A stretch of 64,000 bases of DNA, taken from Paenibacillus peoriae. GTDB taxonomy: Bacteria; Bacillota; Bacilli; Paenibacillales; Paenibacillaceae. Location: assembly GCF_022531965.1 (NCBI RefSeq), contig NZ_CP092831.1, positions 5,737,001 to 5,801,000 of the forward strand, written 5' to 3'. A program made the position numbers and the translations under genes. This document shows, one piece after another, positions 55,410 to 64,000 of this stretch. The notes beneath the pieces are model-generated. The model was not told where the DNA came from, did not search any database, and saw nothing but the letters and a program-made list of their open reading frames with translations. Numbering within the stretch: position 1 is the stretch's first letter; each line of letters starts with the position of its first letter.

Positions 55410-56750
55410 TCACCTCTTTGTCTCCCGGTCTGGCTTCGTTTGTGTTGTGTTGGATGCTGTCGTTACAGGAACAGCAAGAATTTCTGCAACAGAACCGTCA
55501 CCGAACGTAACGCGCCATTCAGGAGCAAGCTTCAATCCATCATTGGTCAGCTCCGGTTGATATACGGGAGTCAGATCTCGAATCGTCTTCCCTTTGCCTA
55601 CAGTCTCCAGTCGCTTCTTCAAGGGCTCGCCGCCCGGCAGCATAACCTTCTTCGAGGATTGCTCTCCTCCCTTGAGATACAGCAACGAACGTTCATAGAC
55701 AGAAGCCGTTTCCTGCTGGATTTGCAGCGAAATCGTACCAAAGCGGAACGATGGTGTGTCGAGCACTGGATAAGCACCATAATACTGCTGAAACATCACA
55801 GATGTACGATTTTCATCACTGCTTCTCAATTTCAGCTGATACGAAGCATCCCAACCGCCATGCTGATTCACGAAATCAACTGCGGCCAGCACATCCCTAA
55901 TCGGGCTGCTTCCACCCGCTCCTGGCGCACTCGGATCGGTATAGCTCATCCAACGTTGCTCCTGCTTGATTTGCAGACTACGTTTGCTATCCGTATAAAT
56001 TTGGGAGCCGTCCTTCTCCTGAATATTACGCGTAATCCCCGGATCGAAAAACAAATTCCGCTGCATTTGCTCTGTCGTAAACAATCCAGCATACACTACA
56101 GGCTGCGTAGTTTCCAGATCATCCACGGGAATGTAGTACTGATTATTTACCAGCTCGTACAACGGGGCATTTTTACCGAAATTCACATGCTGGCGGATGT
56201 CCTCTACTGTCATATCGAACTGGTTCGCCTCATACACCACATCGCCTCTGGCACTGAAAAAGAGCGCGTGTGGCTTGGCATTCTTTTCGTCTATATAGAT
56301 CCAAATGCGGTTAATCGTCTCTCCCTGAAACACCGAATCCGGCGTCAGACGCATAACCCGCTCCAGTAATGAAACCGGGACTCCGCCTGAAAAGGATAAT
56401 TCGATGCCTTCGTTTTCGCTGCGAATCTGTGCCCAGTCCGCCGATTGAATACTTCGACGTTGAAAGTTGTTAAAGCTTCGGCTTTCCAGCCGTGTATAAA
56501 TTAAATCGTAAAAAGTAACACCCGGATAAAAAACGGTATGCTTCTTCTCACCTTGGTGAATTAGCATTTTATCAGGAAACACGAGGTTCTCAATCTTTTC
56601 CTCCTGCCCCATGCTTTCGGTTTTGACATAGTTCGTTTCTGAAGTGAGTACAGAATCACTGCCTGGAAGGCGGTAAATTAAAAAATAAGTCTGTACCAGG
56701 CTGGAAGCAACCAGCAAAATAAGCGTCCAGGACTTCAAACGTTCCTTCAC
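55410..56750 (-). CDS. yycH: WalH/YycH regulatory protein of WalRK
   Basis: A 446-residue protein with an N-terminal membrane segment (LKSWTLILLVASSLVQTYFL) and a large extracytoplasmic domain (VFYPGVTFYDLIYTRLESRS, LSFSGGVPVSLLERVM). It partners YycI in tuning WalK. Its first four bases overlap walK's last four (56747-56750), a typical coupled junction. Length and order match Bacillus yycH. Confidence 0.92.
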   Translation of the reverse strand: MKERLKSWTLILLVASSLVQTYFLIYRLPGSDSVLTSETNYVKTESMGQEEKIENLVFPDKMLIHQGEKKHTVFYPGVTFYDLIYTRLESRSFNNFQRRSIQSADWAQIRSENEGIELSFSGGVPVSLLERVMRLTPDSVFQGETINRIWIYIDEKNAKPHALFFSARGDVVYEANQFDMTVEDIRQHVNFGKNAPLYELVNNQYYIPVDDLETTQPVVYAGLFTTEQMQRNLFFDPGITRNIQEKDGSQIYTDSKRSLQIKQEQRWMSYTDPSAPGAGGSSPIRDVLAAVDFVNQHGGWDASYQLKLRSSDENRTSVMFQQYYGAYPVLDTPSFRFGTISLQIQQETASVYERSLLYLKGGEQSSKKVMLPGGEPLKKRLETVGKGKTIRDLTPVYQPELTNDGLKLAPEWRVTFGDGSVAEILAVPVTTASNTTQTKPDRETKR

Positions 56751-58576
56751 TGTGCTTCCCTCCCTTCACTCGACATGGGTAGCGTAAAGGTCGTACAGGT
56801 TCCCTGACCGTATTCCGACTCCAGAAAAATCTGGCCCCCATGCGCCTTTACAATTTCCCGGGCAATCGACAGTCCCAGTCCCGTGCCGCCCATATTGCGC
56901 GATCTCGCCTTGTCTACACGATAAAACCGTTCAAAAATCCGGTCCAAGTCTTTTTTGGGAATACCAATTCCGGTGTCTTGTACCGAAATGGACAGCATTC
57001 CCTCACTGTTGCGGCGAGCTTCGATCCGAATACTTCCGCCATCTGGCGTATATTTCAGCGCATTGGACATCAGGTTGTCCAGCACCTGCTCAATTTGGTC
57101 CCGGTCGATCACGACTTTACCGATTCCCTGCTCTACGAACATCCCTGAGCGAATGTGTTTTTGCTTCATTTGAAAAGAAAACCGATCTGCGACTTCGTCC
57201 AGCATCTCCATCACATCGGCAGGTTGCATCCGCAAAGGCGCCTCATTGGAATCAAGCCGTGACAGATGCAGCAAATCCGTAACCAACCGGATCATACGCT
57301 CTGTCTCGTTGCGGATCACGCCCACAAAACGCTCTGCGAGCTGCGGTTCAGCCATCGCGCCGTCATCCAGCGCTTCAGCGTAGCTGCGGATGGTCGTCAA
57401 CGGAGTGCGCAGCTCATGGGATACATTCGCTACGAATTCCCGCCGTGTCGTCTCCATCTCCTCCTGCTCCGTCACGTCCTGGAGCACGGCAATCGTCCCC
57501 GTAATGCCAATTTCCCGCCGATGAATCGGCGTGAATGTCACACGGATGACGATGGGTTCATCCTGACCAGCTGGCTCCAGCTGCAAGAGCGTGGAGGCCG
57601 AAGAACCGCTATACAGGGCCTCGGTTTCCTCCGGGTCGATCCCCAGCAGTACCGCGATATGCCTGCCGGTCATTTCGTTCTCGTTCACGCCCAGCATGGC
57701 GCTGGCCCGACGGTTGACCAGAATGACCCGGCCATTGTCATCAGTAGCGACCACACCGTCGCTCATATTGGTCAAGATGGAGGAGAGCTTCTCCTTCTCC
57801 TCTTCATTTTGGGACAGTGCCTCACGCAGACGGCCTGTCATATAGTTAAAGGCCACGCTGAGCCTACCGATCTCATCTTCACCAAATACAGGCATCTGCT
57901 GGTCGAATTTGCCCTCGGCAACCTCCGTTGCATGGCGTGTCATTACCTTGATCGGGTGCGTAATCGTATGGGCCAATACCACGCCCAGCACAGCCGTCAA
58001 CGCGAGCGCAATGAGCATACCTGAGAGAAACACATTGTTAATGCGTTTCATCGTATCGTAGAGCTCGGTCATTGAAGCGGCGATGTATACCGCGCCGACA
58101 ATCTTGCCTTGGCTGATAACGGGCTTGGCGACGACCTTCTTGCGGACATTATCTTCGTCCACCATGTATTCCTCGTTATCTCGGATTCCTTGGAGTGCGC
58201 GGCTGACTACTGTCTGCGTATTTTTGCGTCCGACATAATCGGCGTGTGAACCTTGGGAAGTAATTAATACTTTCCCGCTGGCATCCAGCACCTGAATTTC
58301 CGCGCCGCTGAAATCGAATAAATTATTCACGCGTGCACGTAGACTTTCCACGCTGTCCTCTTCCATTTTGCCGTCGCTGCCACTCAGATCCTGCTCCGCA
58401 AGCACGGACAGCATCTCCGCCCGTGCTTGCAAATCCTGCGTAAAATTACTCGTGAGGGAGTTCTTCATCGAGCTGACAAAATAAACCCCTATCAGCTGCA
58501 TAGCCACCAAGATCAGTAGCACATAGATAATAATCAGCTTTGCATGAATGGTACGAAAGAAAGACAGCCATTTCAT
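56747..58576 (-). CDS. walK: Sensor histidine kinase WalK
   Basis: A 609-residue essential kinase for cell-wall homeostasis. It has two membrane segments (about 13-33 and 183-203) around an extracytoplasmic Cache-like loop, a HAMP domain ([20 protein letters not shown]), a PAS domain ([20 protein letters not shown]), HisKA with the phosphorylated His near 387 in [20 protein letters not shown], and HATPase_c with [17 protein letters not shown] and [13 protein letters not shown]. Order follows B. subtilis WalK. It overlaps walR and yycH by four bases each. Confidence 0.96.
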   Translation of the reverse strand: MKWLSFFRTIHAKLIIIYVLLILVAMQLIGVYFVSSMKNSLTSNFTQDLQARAEMLSVLAEQDLSGSDGKMEEDSVESLRARVNNLFDFSGAEIQVLDASGKVLITSQGSHADYVGRKNTQTVVSRALQGIRDNEEYMVDEDNVRKKVVAKPVISQGKIVGAVYIAASMTELYDTMKRINNVFLSGMLIALALTAVLGVVLAHTITHPIKVMTRHATEVAEGKFDQQMPVFGEDEIGRLSVAFNYMTGRLREALSQNEEEKEKLSSILTNMSDGVVATDDNGRVILVNRRASAMLGVNENEMTGRHIAVLLGIDPEETEALYSGSSASTLLQLEPAGQDEPIVIRVTFTPIHRREIGITGTIAVLQDVTEQEEMETTRREFVANVSHELRTPLTTIRSYAEALDDGAMAEPQLAERFVGVIRNETERMIRLVTDLLHLSRLDSNEAPLRMQPADVMEMLDEVADRFSFQMKQKHIRSGMFVEQGIGKVVIDRDQIEQVLDNLMSNALKYTPDGGSIRIEARRNSEGMLSISVQDTGIGIPKKDLDRIFERFYRVDKARSRNMGGTGLGLSIAREIVKAHGGQIFLESEYGQGTCTTFTLPMSSEGREAQ

Positions 58577-59304
58577 GCCCGCAGGCCACCTTTGCCCCCG
58601 CTCACGATATATCCAAGACCACGGCGTGTCAGGATGGTCTCCGGCTTGCTCGGATTCTCCTCAATCTTCTCGCGCAACCTCCGAATGGTCACATCCACTG
58701 TACGCACATCCCCGTAGTATTCGAAGCCCCATACTGCCTGGAGCAAATGCTCCCGCGTCATGACTTTTCCGGCATTCTTAGCCATGTAGTGCAATAGCTC
58801 ATATTCGCGGTGCGTCAGGTCAAGCGGTGTTCCGTTTTTGTAAGCTGTATACATATCCGTATCAAAAAAGAGGTCGCCCACGCGCAGCCCCTGCTTATCC
58901 TCCTGCGGTCGGCTTTCCGACGCATCTGCCCTGCCGCGTTGCTGTCTGCGCATCTGCGCCTTCACCCGTGCCAGCAACTCCCGTGTGCTGAACGGTTTCG
59001 TTACATAATCGTCCGCGCCCAGCTCCAGCCCCAACACTTTGTCGATTTCGCCGTCCTTGGCGGTCAGCATAATAATCGGCGTCTGGAGCTGATGCCCGCG
59101 CACCTCGCGGCATACATCCATGCCGTCCATGCCCGGCAACATCAGGTCCAGCAGGATCAGATCAGGCTGCTGCTTGACCGCAATATCCACCGCGCTGATT
59201 CCATCGAAGGCGCAAATCACCTGATAGCCCTCTTTTTCTAAATTAAATTTCAAAATATCAGCGATGGGCTGCTCATCATCCACTACCAGAATCGTTCCTT
59301 GCAT
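58573..59304 (-). CDS. walR: Response regulator WalR
   Basis: A 243-residue OmpR-type regulator. The receiver domain has [15 protein letters not shown] and the acceptor Asp in [15 protein letters not shown] near residue 53; the winged helix ([60 protein letters not shown]) binds WalR boxes. ATG 59304 has AGAGGTG upstream. It is first in the walRKHIJ operon; a WalR box is seen in the neighbouring endopeptidase promoter at 61232-61248. Confidence 0.96.
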   Translation of the reverse strand: MQGTILVVDDEQPIADILKFNLEKEGYQVICAFDGISAVDIAVKQQPDLILLDLMLPGMDGMDVCREVRGHQLQTPIIMLTAKDGEIDKVLGLELGADDYVTKPFSTRELLARVKAQMRRQQRGRADASESRPQEDKQGLRVGDLFFDTDMYTAYKNGTPLDLTHREYELLHYMAKNAGKVMTREHLLQAVWGFEYYGDVRTVDVTIRRLREKIEENPSKPETILTRRGLGYIVSGGKGGLRA

Positions 59305-59442
59305 ACAGCGTTCACCTCTTTTCACGGATCATCCTCTATAATAACTTTCGTTTGTCAGTACCTATAAGATGCTTATTCTATTCTATCATACCCGTGCGTC
59401 ATTCCATTACTTCTTCAGACCCTTTTCTTTACGCAGAAAAAA

Positions 59443-59487
59443 ACCATGCCTGCACCTACTGTTAAGCATGCAGAAAAACATGGCCTT
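59443..59487 (-). terminator. Terminator of the M23 endopeptidase gene
   Basis: On the minus strand a two-part hairpin (outer CCATG/CATGG, inner CTGCA/TGCAG) is followed by seven Ts, between the M23 gene end and walR. Confidence 0.8.
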
Positions 59488-59535
59488 TCTCATTGATCCT
59501 CATAAATCATGTAACTCTCGTTATAAACATCCAAC

Positions 59536-61059
59536 CTATCTTAAATACGTCATTGGATTGCGTGGCGTATTATCTTTACGAATTTCAAAATGCAGATGCG
59601 TTCCGGTCGAGCGTCCTGTGTTCCCCATGACCCCGATCGACTCGCCTTGCTGAACCACCTGTCCTACATGAACGCCAATGCTGCTCAAATGCCCGTACAC
59701 GGTTTGGTAGCCGTTGCCATGATCGATCATAATGACATTGCCGTATCCATTCTGCTGACCTGCAAATGATACTACGCCTTCATCTGATGCGTGAATGTCA
59801 GCACTACCGACCAAGTCCACACCCTCATGCATACGTCCCCAGCGTGCGCCAAAGCTACTCGACATCGATGCCCCGGACACCGGCCAAGCGAACTGTCCTG
59901 AGCCTTCTCCCACAACCTTCGTTCCTCTAAGAACCACCTCAGTAATAGACGGCTGTAGCACCTTTTGACCGAGCCATTCCTCTTGCACGACCTCACCGTT
60001 CTCCTTGGTCAAACGATAGTCCATCTCTTTAAGACCTGCTTGTCCCGGTCGGACCACTTTAGTAACTCCTGCCTTCAGTTCATCGCTCTGGCGAATCTCA
60101 ACCTCAGGCTCGATGGCAATCTGTTCGACGACCTTCTCTACTGTTCGCACCGTAACCGGAGCCTTTGGAGCAGTAAGCTTCAATTCGTCCCCAATTTGCA
60201 AGTACAGCTCACGCGAGCCGGGATTGTTCTGCTTAATCTCCCAAGCAGTCATATTAAATTTAGTTGCAATCGACGACAGAGAATCGCCTTCTTGCACTGT
60301 ATACGTGATAGGAGCCTCACGCCCCTCAGTCAACACTTTGACTGCCTCAGTCTCCGTCAGCACCTTGTTCGGGTCTGCTTTCACAGGCTCGTACGCGATT
60401 TTCTCACGGATACTGGCAGACTCCAGCCATGCTTTAGGGGTTTTAGTACTAGCACTCGCATGGCTGCTGCCCACGGATGTTTTGCGAACCAGCCCCTTGA
60501 TGCCTGTAGATGTACCCTCACCCACAGGTGTGTACTTCTTCTGTACTTGCTTTAAAGCCGCCTGTGCAGTCGCTTTGTCCTTTACAATACCAACCGTCTG
60601 TCCGTTGACCTTCACTTCTACCCCTTTGGCATACGCTGTCAGCATACCATCCAGCTTCTTCAGCGTGGCTGCGCTGTCGATATCCGCTTTATACGCCTTC
60701 TCGATGCCTGTCGTTACTGCGCTCGTATTAAGCACCATATCCACGCCGGGATACTTGTCCTTATACTGTTTGTTCTTCGTTGCGTACAGCTGCTTAAGCT
60801 GTTGCTCATTCAAGATATTTCCGACCTCGACGCCCTTTACATACACTTTATAATAAGGAACTGTGTTAGCTCCGACATACTGATTACTCGCAAAAATAAG
60901 ACTCCCTGCAATCACCACACCGCCTGCCGTCCAGCTCAGCCATTTTCTTCGACCGTTCCACCACTTTGCTAATTTCCCCGTTTCTACAGCAGACTTGTCT
61001 GCAACGTTGGAAGCTGCATTCCTGCTGTCTGGTGAATCCTGCTCCTTCAAAACCTTCAT
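59536..61059 (-). CDS. Secreted peptidoglycan endopeptidase: LysM, G5 and M23 domains
   Basis: A 507-residue protein. A basic N-terminus and one membrane segment (WLSWTAGGVVIAGSLIFA) anchor or export it. Domains in order: a region with KVNGQTVGIVKDKATAQAAL repeats (YpeB/VanW-like), a LysM (TYTVQEGDSLSSIATKFNMT) near residue 255, a G5 region (DELKAGVTKVVRPGQAG), and an M23 metallopeptidase with the zinc ligands in RMHEGVDLVG and HLHFEI. M23 enzymes cleave peptide cross-links in peptidoglycan. AAAAGGAGAG precedes the ATG. The WalR box upstream indicates control by the neighbouring WalRK system. Confidence 0.95.
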   Translation of the reverse strand: MKVLKEQDSPDSRNAASNVADKSAVETGKLAKWWNGRRKWLSWTAGGVVIAGSLIFASNQYVGANTVPYYKVYVKGVEVGNILNEQQLKQLYATKNKQYKDKYPGVDMVLNTSAVTTGIEKAYKADIDSAATLKKLDGMLTAYAKGVEVKVNGQTVGIVKDKATAQAALKQVQKKYTPVGEGTSTGIKGLVRKTSVGSSHASASTKTPKAWLESASIREKIAYEPVKADPNKVLTETEAVKVLTEGREAPITYTVQEGDSLSSIATKFNMTAWEIKQNNPGSRELYLQIGDELKLTAPKAPVTVRTVEKVVEQIAIEPEVEIRQSDELKAGVTKVVRPGQAGLKEMDYRLTKENGEVVQEEWLGQKVLQPSITEVVLRGTKVVGEGSGQFAWPVSGASMSSSFGARWGRMHEGVDLVGSADIHASDEGVVSFAGQQNGYGNVIMIDHGNGYQTVYGHLSSIGVHVGQVVQQGESIGVMGNTGRSTGTHLHFEIRKDNTPRNPMTYLR

Positions 61060-61285
61060 GACTCTCTCCTTTTCAGCATATCTTATCTCTATATAAATGC
61101 GTTCATTATTGGTCTTTCACACTATGAATCTAGCCTGTATTCACAAGCATCTATGATATTAGTCGCTATCTACCATTGCATAGTTGCGTAAAAGGTTTCA
61201 AAAATTTAACCTTTTCACAACACTGTTTACTTTAACATAGCCTTTACAAAGAATTCAACTACACCCCAATTACTTCCTGACACGC
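61060..61285 (-). promoter_or_regulatory. Promoter region of the M23 gene with a WalR box
   Basis: On the minus strand, 61248-61232 reads TGTAAA GGCTA TGTTAA: two TGTWAH half-sites with exactly five bases between them, the WalR consensus of Bacillus and Staphylococcus. It lies about 175-190 bases upstream of the gene start. No other gene is present in the 365 bases between the M23 gene and the membrane-protein gene at 61425. Confidence 0.8.
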
Positions 61286-61311
61286 AAAAAAATCCGCGCA
61301 TGGCGCGGATT
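61286..61311 (-). terminator. Terminator of the membrane-protein gene
   Basis: Perfect 9-bp stem AATCCGCGC / GCGCGGATT with a three-base loop, followed by seven Ts on the minus strand. Confidence 0.9.
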
Positions 61312-61424
61312 CTACAGTCCTATTTTGAGCATAAGCATTGCCCATGAATTCATCTAGACAAACTAACCCATTTCGCTCTATATCTTGTTCATTGGAAGTC
61401 GCTTATTGGATTTTTGTAAAATAC

Positions 61425-62081
61425 TTATTTAAGCAAAGCCATCAGCTTGTTATATTCCTCTTTGGTCAAATACTTCGCAAGCACCTGCTGAATATCCTGA
61501 AGCTCCTGCTCAGTGAGACCGCCTTCCATCGCGGCTGATATTTTCTGCATCTCCTCCGGCGGCAGCTTATTCATCAGAATTGCAAAAATTTCCTGTTTCT
61601 GTGCAGCCGGTAAGTTGTTCTTCTTCTCTGTCAAATGGTCGGGCGTAATCACTAAATCATGGCCTTCAATACTCGTTTCGGGTGTAGTTGTACCTTCTGC
61701 CTGCTTCCGTGACTCGTTGCCTGATGTTCCGGCCGACACAGCCCCCTTCTGAGATACCTTGCCATTGGCTGCGCCACCTGCCTCACTTCCGCTTTCTTCT
61801 AAGCCCTGTCCCATGACAGGCAACGCATCATCAGGCGGTGTTACACTTCCCGAGCCACTTCCTGTCGTCTTGTTCTTCCCCGTGTCTGTGCTTGGGTCAG
61901 TGCCCGCGCTGCCTTTTAGCCAACCCAATCCCCATATGGGCTGTTGATCAAGCTGAATGTTAAACTGCCGTAGCAGCGATTGAACATAAGCATTAACGAC
62001 TACACCTGTCACTGCCAGCGTTAGTGCGCTAACCAACACGACCGTCATTCCTTTTTTGAGCAGCCATCCAAGCCACCTCAT
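61425..62081 (-). CDS. Hypothetical membrane-anchored protein with low-complexity linker
   Basis: A 218-residue protein with an N-terminal membrane segment (VVLVSALTLAVTGVVVNAYV), a Gly/Ser/Thr-rich linker (about 60-135), and a C-terminal helical region (QKQEIFAILMNKLPPEEMQK, LTEQELQDIQQVLAKYLTKE). AAGGAGG precedes the ATG. I do not recognise it; the helical repeats may be protein interaction surfaces. It ends at a strong terminator and may be monocistronic. Confidence 0.65.
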   Translation of the reverse strand: MRWLGWLLKKGMTVVLVSALTLAVTGVVVNAYVQSLLRQFNIQLDQQPIWGLGWLKGSAGTDPSTDTGKNKTTGSGSGSVTPPDDALPVMGQGLEESGSEAGGAANGKVSQKGAVSAGTSGNESRKQAEGTTTPETSIEGHDLVITPDHLTEKKNNLPAAQKQEIFAILMNKLPPEEMQKISAAMEGGLTEQELQDIQQVLAKYLTKEEYNKLMALLK

Positions 62082-62228
62082 ATCCCGTTACCTCCTTATA
62101 CGCATCCTGCCATGTGTGTATCATCATGAAGTGCATATAGATCAGTATTGACGAGATATGACGATTTTTAACCCATGAAATATGTAAAACTAGCACCATT
62201 CAATAGGAGATGCCACATTCTAATTGAA

Positions 62229-62945
62229 TTAGCGTGTACGACGCACCCAGAAACGAAAAATGTCACTGCGGACATAATCGAGGGAATACAGCACCTGCCT
62301 GTTCATTTCATCATAGTGAAGCTGCTTCAATAGTAATACCGTAGCCTGCGGATGCTTCAGCAGACGTGTCATATGTGCGTCGTCATAGTTTGGAACGGTA
62401 AGCTCGGAATAGGCTCCAACAATTCGTACCCCCGCCTTGAACTCAAGACTCTGAAAAAGCGAGCCTGAAAAAGAGTCATCTTCCAAAATGGGAGCGGCTA
62501 ATTTCTCTGGCATCCAGTTTATAGAGTGGGCTACAGCCTCTCCGTTGGCAGTACGTGTACGCTCTAGAGCAATCATGGGCTCATGCTCGGAAAATCTCAT
62601 CTGTTCGGCAATATCAGGAGGACAAACCGAAATTCTCTGAATGGATTCCAGCTGCTCGTCTTCCCGTAGCCCTGCCGAACGAATCATGTCCCCGATGCTG
62701 TACAGGCGGTCCAGCGAGCTTGGAATACTCGGTAGCGGGCAAGTCGCAAACGTGCCACTCCCGTGTTTTACTAGTAACTTACCTTCCGATTCCAGTTGGC
62801 GAATAGCTCCCCGTAGCGTCGTACGCGAGACACGAAACGATTGGGAAAGTGCAGTTTCCGACGGCAGCCGATCCCCCGGACCCATTTGATTAACCTTCAT
62901 ATATTCTTCTATACGCCGCTTTATGTTCTCTTGTTTTGTTGACAC
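62229..62945 (-). CDS. GntR/HutC family transcriptional regulator
   Basis: A 238-residue regulator. The N-terminal GntR winged helix (MGPGDRLPSETALSQSFRVS, RTTLRGAIRQLESEGKLLVK) precedes a UTRA effector domain (about 95-235; ALERTRTANGEAVAHSINWM, ELTVPNYDDAHMTRLLKHPQ). UTRA domains bind small ligands such as sugars or phosphonates. It starts with GTG 62945, 27 bases downstream of the PHP gene, so both are probably co-transcribed and it may control that unit. Confidence 0.9.
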   Translation of the reverse strand: MSTKQENIKRRIEEYMKVNQMGPGDRLPSETALSQSFRVSRTTLRGAIRQLESEGKLLVKHGSGTFATCPLPSIPSSLDRLYSIGDMIRSAGLREDEQLESIQRISVCPPDIAEQMRFSEHEPMIALERTRTANGEAVAHSINWMPEKLAAPILEDDSFSGSLFQSLEFKAGVRIVGAYSELTVPNYDDAHMTRLLKHPQATVLLLKQLHYDEMNRQVLYSLDYVRSDIFRFWVRRTR

Positions 62946-62972
62946 CGTCCGAAGCCCAGCCTTTCTATTGTG

Positions 62973-63980
62973 TTAAGCCATATAAATCGGATTCGTAAAA
63001 GCAATCATCATCACGCAGTCTTCCATGCAGCCGTAAAGCTCCGCTCGTATCCAGCCCTTTCCTAGCGGGTCTTGCAATGACAGCGTATATTCTCCTGTTT
63101 GGGCAGGGATCTGAATCTCCGAGCATATGCCTTGACTACTTGTCAGCAGAAGACGAAGATTCTGAGGCTTGAGATTATAATGGGCTGCTCTTGCTTCTAC
63201 ATTCAATTGAACCGTCACAGATAGTGGATCCTCTACAGTCAGCTCTATACATTCGCCGATGTGATAACGATGTTCTCTGCCCTTAATCTGCGCCCACATC
63301 GTCAGTAGCGGTCCCATCGTAACTGACACTGAACCGTGGCGAATCGCCTCAACTGCCCGGCCTTCTAAACCTTCTCGCTCTTCTGCTTCATCATGAACCC
63401 CCAGATATGTAACAGCCGGAAGTGAATCATCCGGTTTAGATACATGCCAGTCCCGACCGCTTACGGCAGTGATGCGATACCCCTGATTCAACAAATCGGT
63501 CCACATGGCAAACGCCCGCTGGCTATCCCGCTTAATAGATGGCATCAGCGTTGACCAGACCTCTATATAATCCACCTCGTGCCAATCCTGAATCGTGTAC
63601 TCCCAAAAGCACCCCGTACAGATCGGACTTCCGATCCTGAACGGATGGGCAATCCCTGCAATGCCTCCCTGCTCATGCACCTGCCGAATCCCCTCATGAA
63701 TGTCATCTGGCCCCAGCACACGCCAGTCGATAAAGCGGTCAACCCCAAGCGTCAGCATATGCCCGTAAAAGGTCGTCCACTCCATCCCTGAAATGATCGG
63801 GAGACCGAACTGCCGCTGAACCCCTTCCTGATCCGCAAGTGCCGATTGCGTGTTGTGATCCGTCATAGCGATGCATTCAAGTCCCAGATCCACTGCGCTT
63901 TGAACAAGCTCCTCCAGCGTGTGCTTGCCGTCGCTGTGAAGCGTATGGGTGTGAAGCTCAGCTGGAATCCATTTAAGCAT
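62973..63980 (-). CDS. PHP-domain phosphoesterase, CehA/McbA-like
   Basis: A 335-residue metal-dependent phosphoesterase. The N-terminal PHP motif I is ELHTHTLHSDGKHTLEEL near residues 8-25; AMTDHNTQSA is the second motif. Later metal-binding positions are GIAHPFRIGSPIC and VSGRDWHVSK. The C-terminal 90 residues form a beta-rich domain (AHYNLKPQNLRLLLTSSQ). GGGAGG lies nine bases before ATG 63980, so the gene is complete in the window. The GntR-type gene follows; the substrate is unknown. Confidence 0.88.
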   Translation of the reverse strand: MLKWIPAELHTHTLHSDGKHTLEELVQSAVDLGLECIAMTDHNTQSALADQEGVQRQFGLPIISGMEWTTFYGHMLTLGVDRFIDWRVLGPDDIHEGIRQVHEQGGIAGIAHPFRIGSPICTGCFWEYTIQDWHEVDYIEVWSTLMPSIKRDSQRAFAMWTDLLNQGYRITAVSGRDWHVSKPDDSLPAVTYLGVHDEAEEREGLEGRAVEAIRHGSVSVTMGPLLTMWAQIKGREHRYHIGECIELTVEDPLSVTVQLNVEARAAHYNLKPQNLRLLLTSSQGICSEIQIPAQTGEYTLSLQDPLGKGWIRAELYGCMEDCVMMIAFTNPIYMA

Positions 63981-64000
63981 ATGCTGCTTCCTCCCCCAAT

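Noticed and set aside
55311..56369. Rightward open frame of 352 codons opposite yycI/yycH
   Set aside because: It is antisense to two recognised wal operon genes and shows no family features.
1..64000. CRISPR arrays, tRNA or rRNA genes and intact insertion sequences
   Set aside because: No regularly spaced repeats, no tRNA-like cloverleaf with a TTCGA-type loop and no transposase-like frame were found by reading; a covariance search was not possible.

Overview
The window looks like a chromosomal segment of a Paenibacillus close to the polymyxa group. This is inferred from gene content and order: a walR-walK-yycH-yycI-walJ operon followed by htrA, a CxxH/CxxC protein and rlmH; a secreted GH5 cellulase with CBM_X2 and CBM46-like modules behind a CcpA site; a beta-lactamase-like surface protein with S-layer homology repeats; GGAGG ribosome binding sites and many TTG/GTG starts. 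No rRNA, tRNA or CRISPR array was seen.

Layout. 1-8.8 kb: accessory genes (TetR and GNAT proteins, DbpA-type RNA helicase, ECF sigma factor with membrane anti-sigma partner, AraC/SDR divergent pair). 9-11.5 kb: malate:quinone oxidoreductase and a methyltransferase. 11.6-17.9 kb: kinase-like P-loop protein and an L-arabinose operon (araB-araD-araA, divergent araR, AraR-like operators, possible cre). 17.9-22.9 kb: beta-lactamase/SLH protein and a sensor-domain membrane protein plus fused histidine kinase-response regulator; both transcription units carry the same palindromic element upstream. 23-26 kb: DHA2 drug exporter and a methyltransferase.

25.9-47.0 kb is the most unusual part: a stack of mobile cassettes at the 3' end of rlmH that resembles staphylococcal SCC elements. 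The last codons of rlmH (reading GEPYHK-stop) recur three times as free-standing att-like cores at 25930, 33808 and 37584, two of them next to an 11-bp inverted repeat that also starts immediately after rlmH at 40443. A C-terminal remnant resembling a large serine recombinase lies at 34.2 kb. A frameshifted second rlmH lies at 46.6-47.0 kb, where synteny predicts the ancestral gene. The cargo looks like a defence island: a type II Thoeris-like TIR/macro pair, a separate TIR protein, an active-looking Ser/Thr kinase with an unrecognised partner gene, a nuclease-NACHT-pentapeptide protein of about 1,290 residues, a glycosyltransferase/Nudix pair, and a SUKH protein.

47.2-64 kb is conserved chromosome: DinB/AraC pair, CxxH/CxxC protein, methyltransferase, cellulase, HtrA, the WalRK cell-wall operon, a LysM/G5/M23 endopeptidase with a textbook WalR box in its promoter, and a PHP phosphoesterase with a GntR regulator. 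All family names come from reading the protein sequences; no database search was run.
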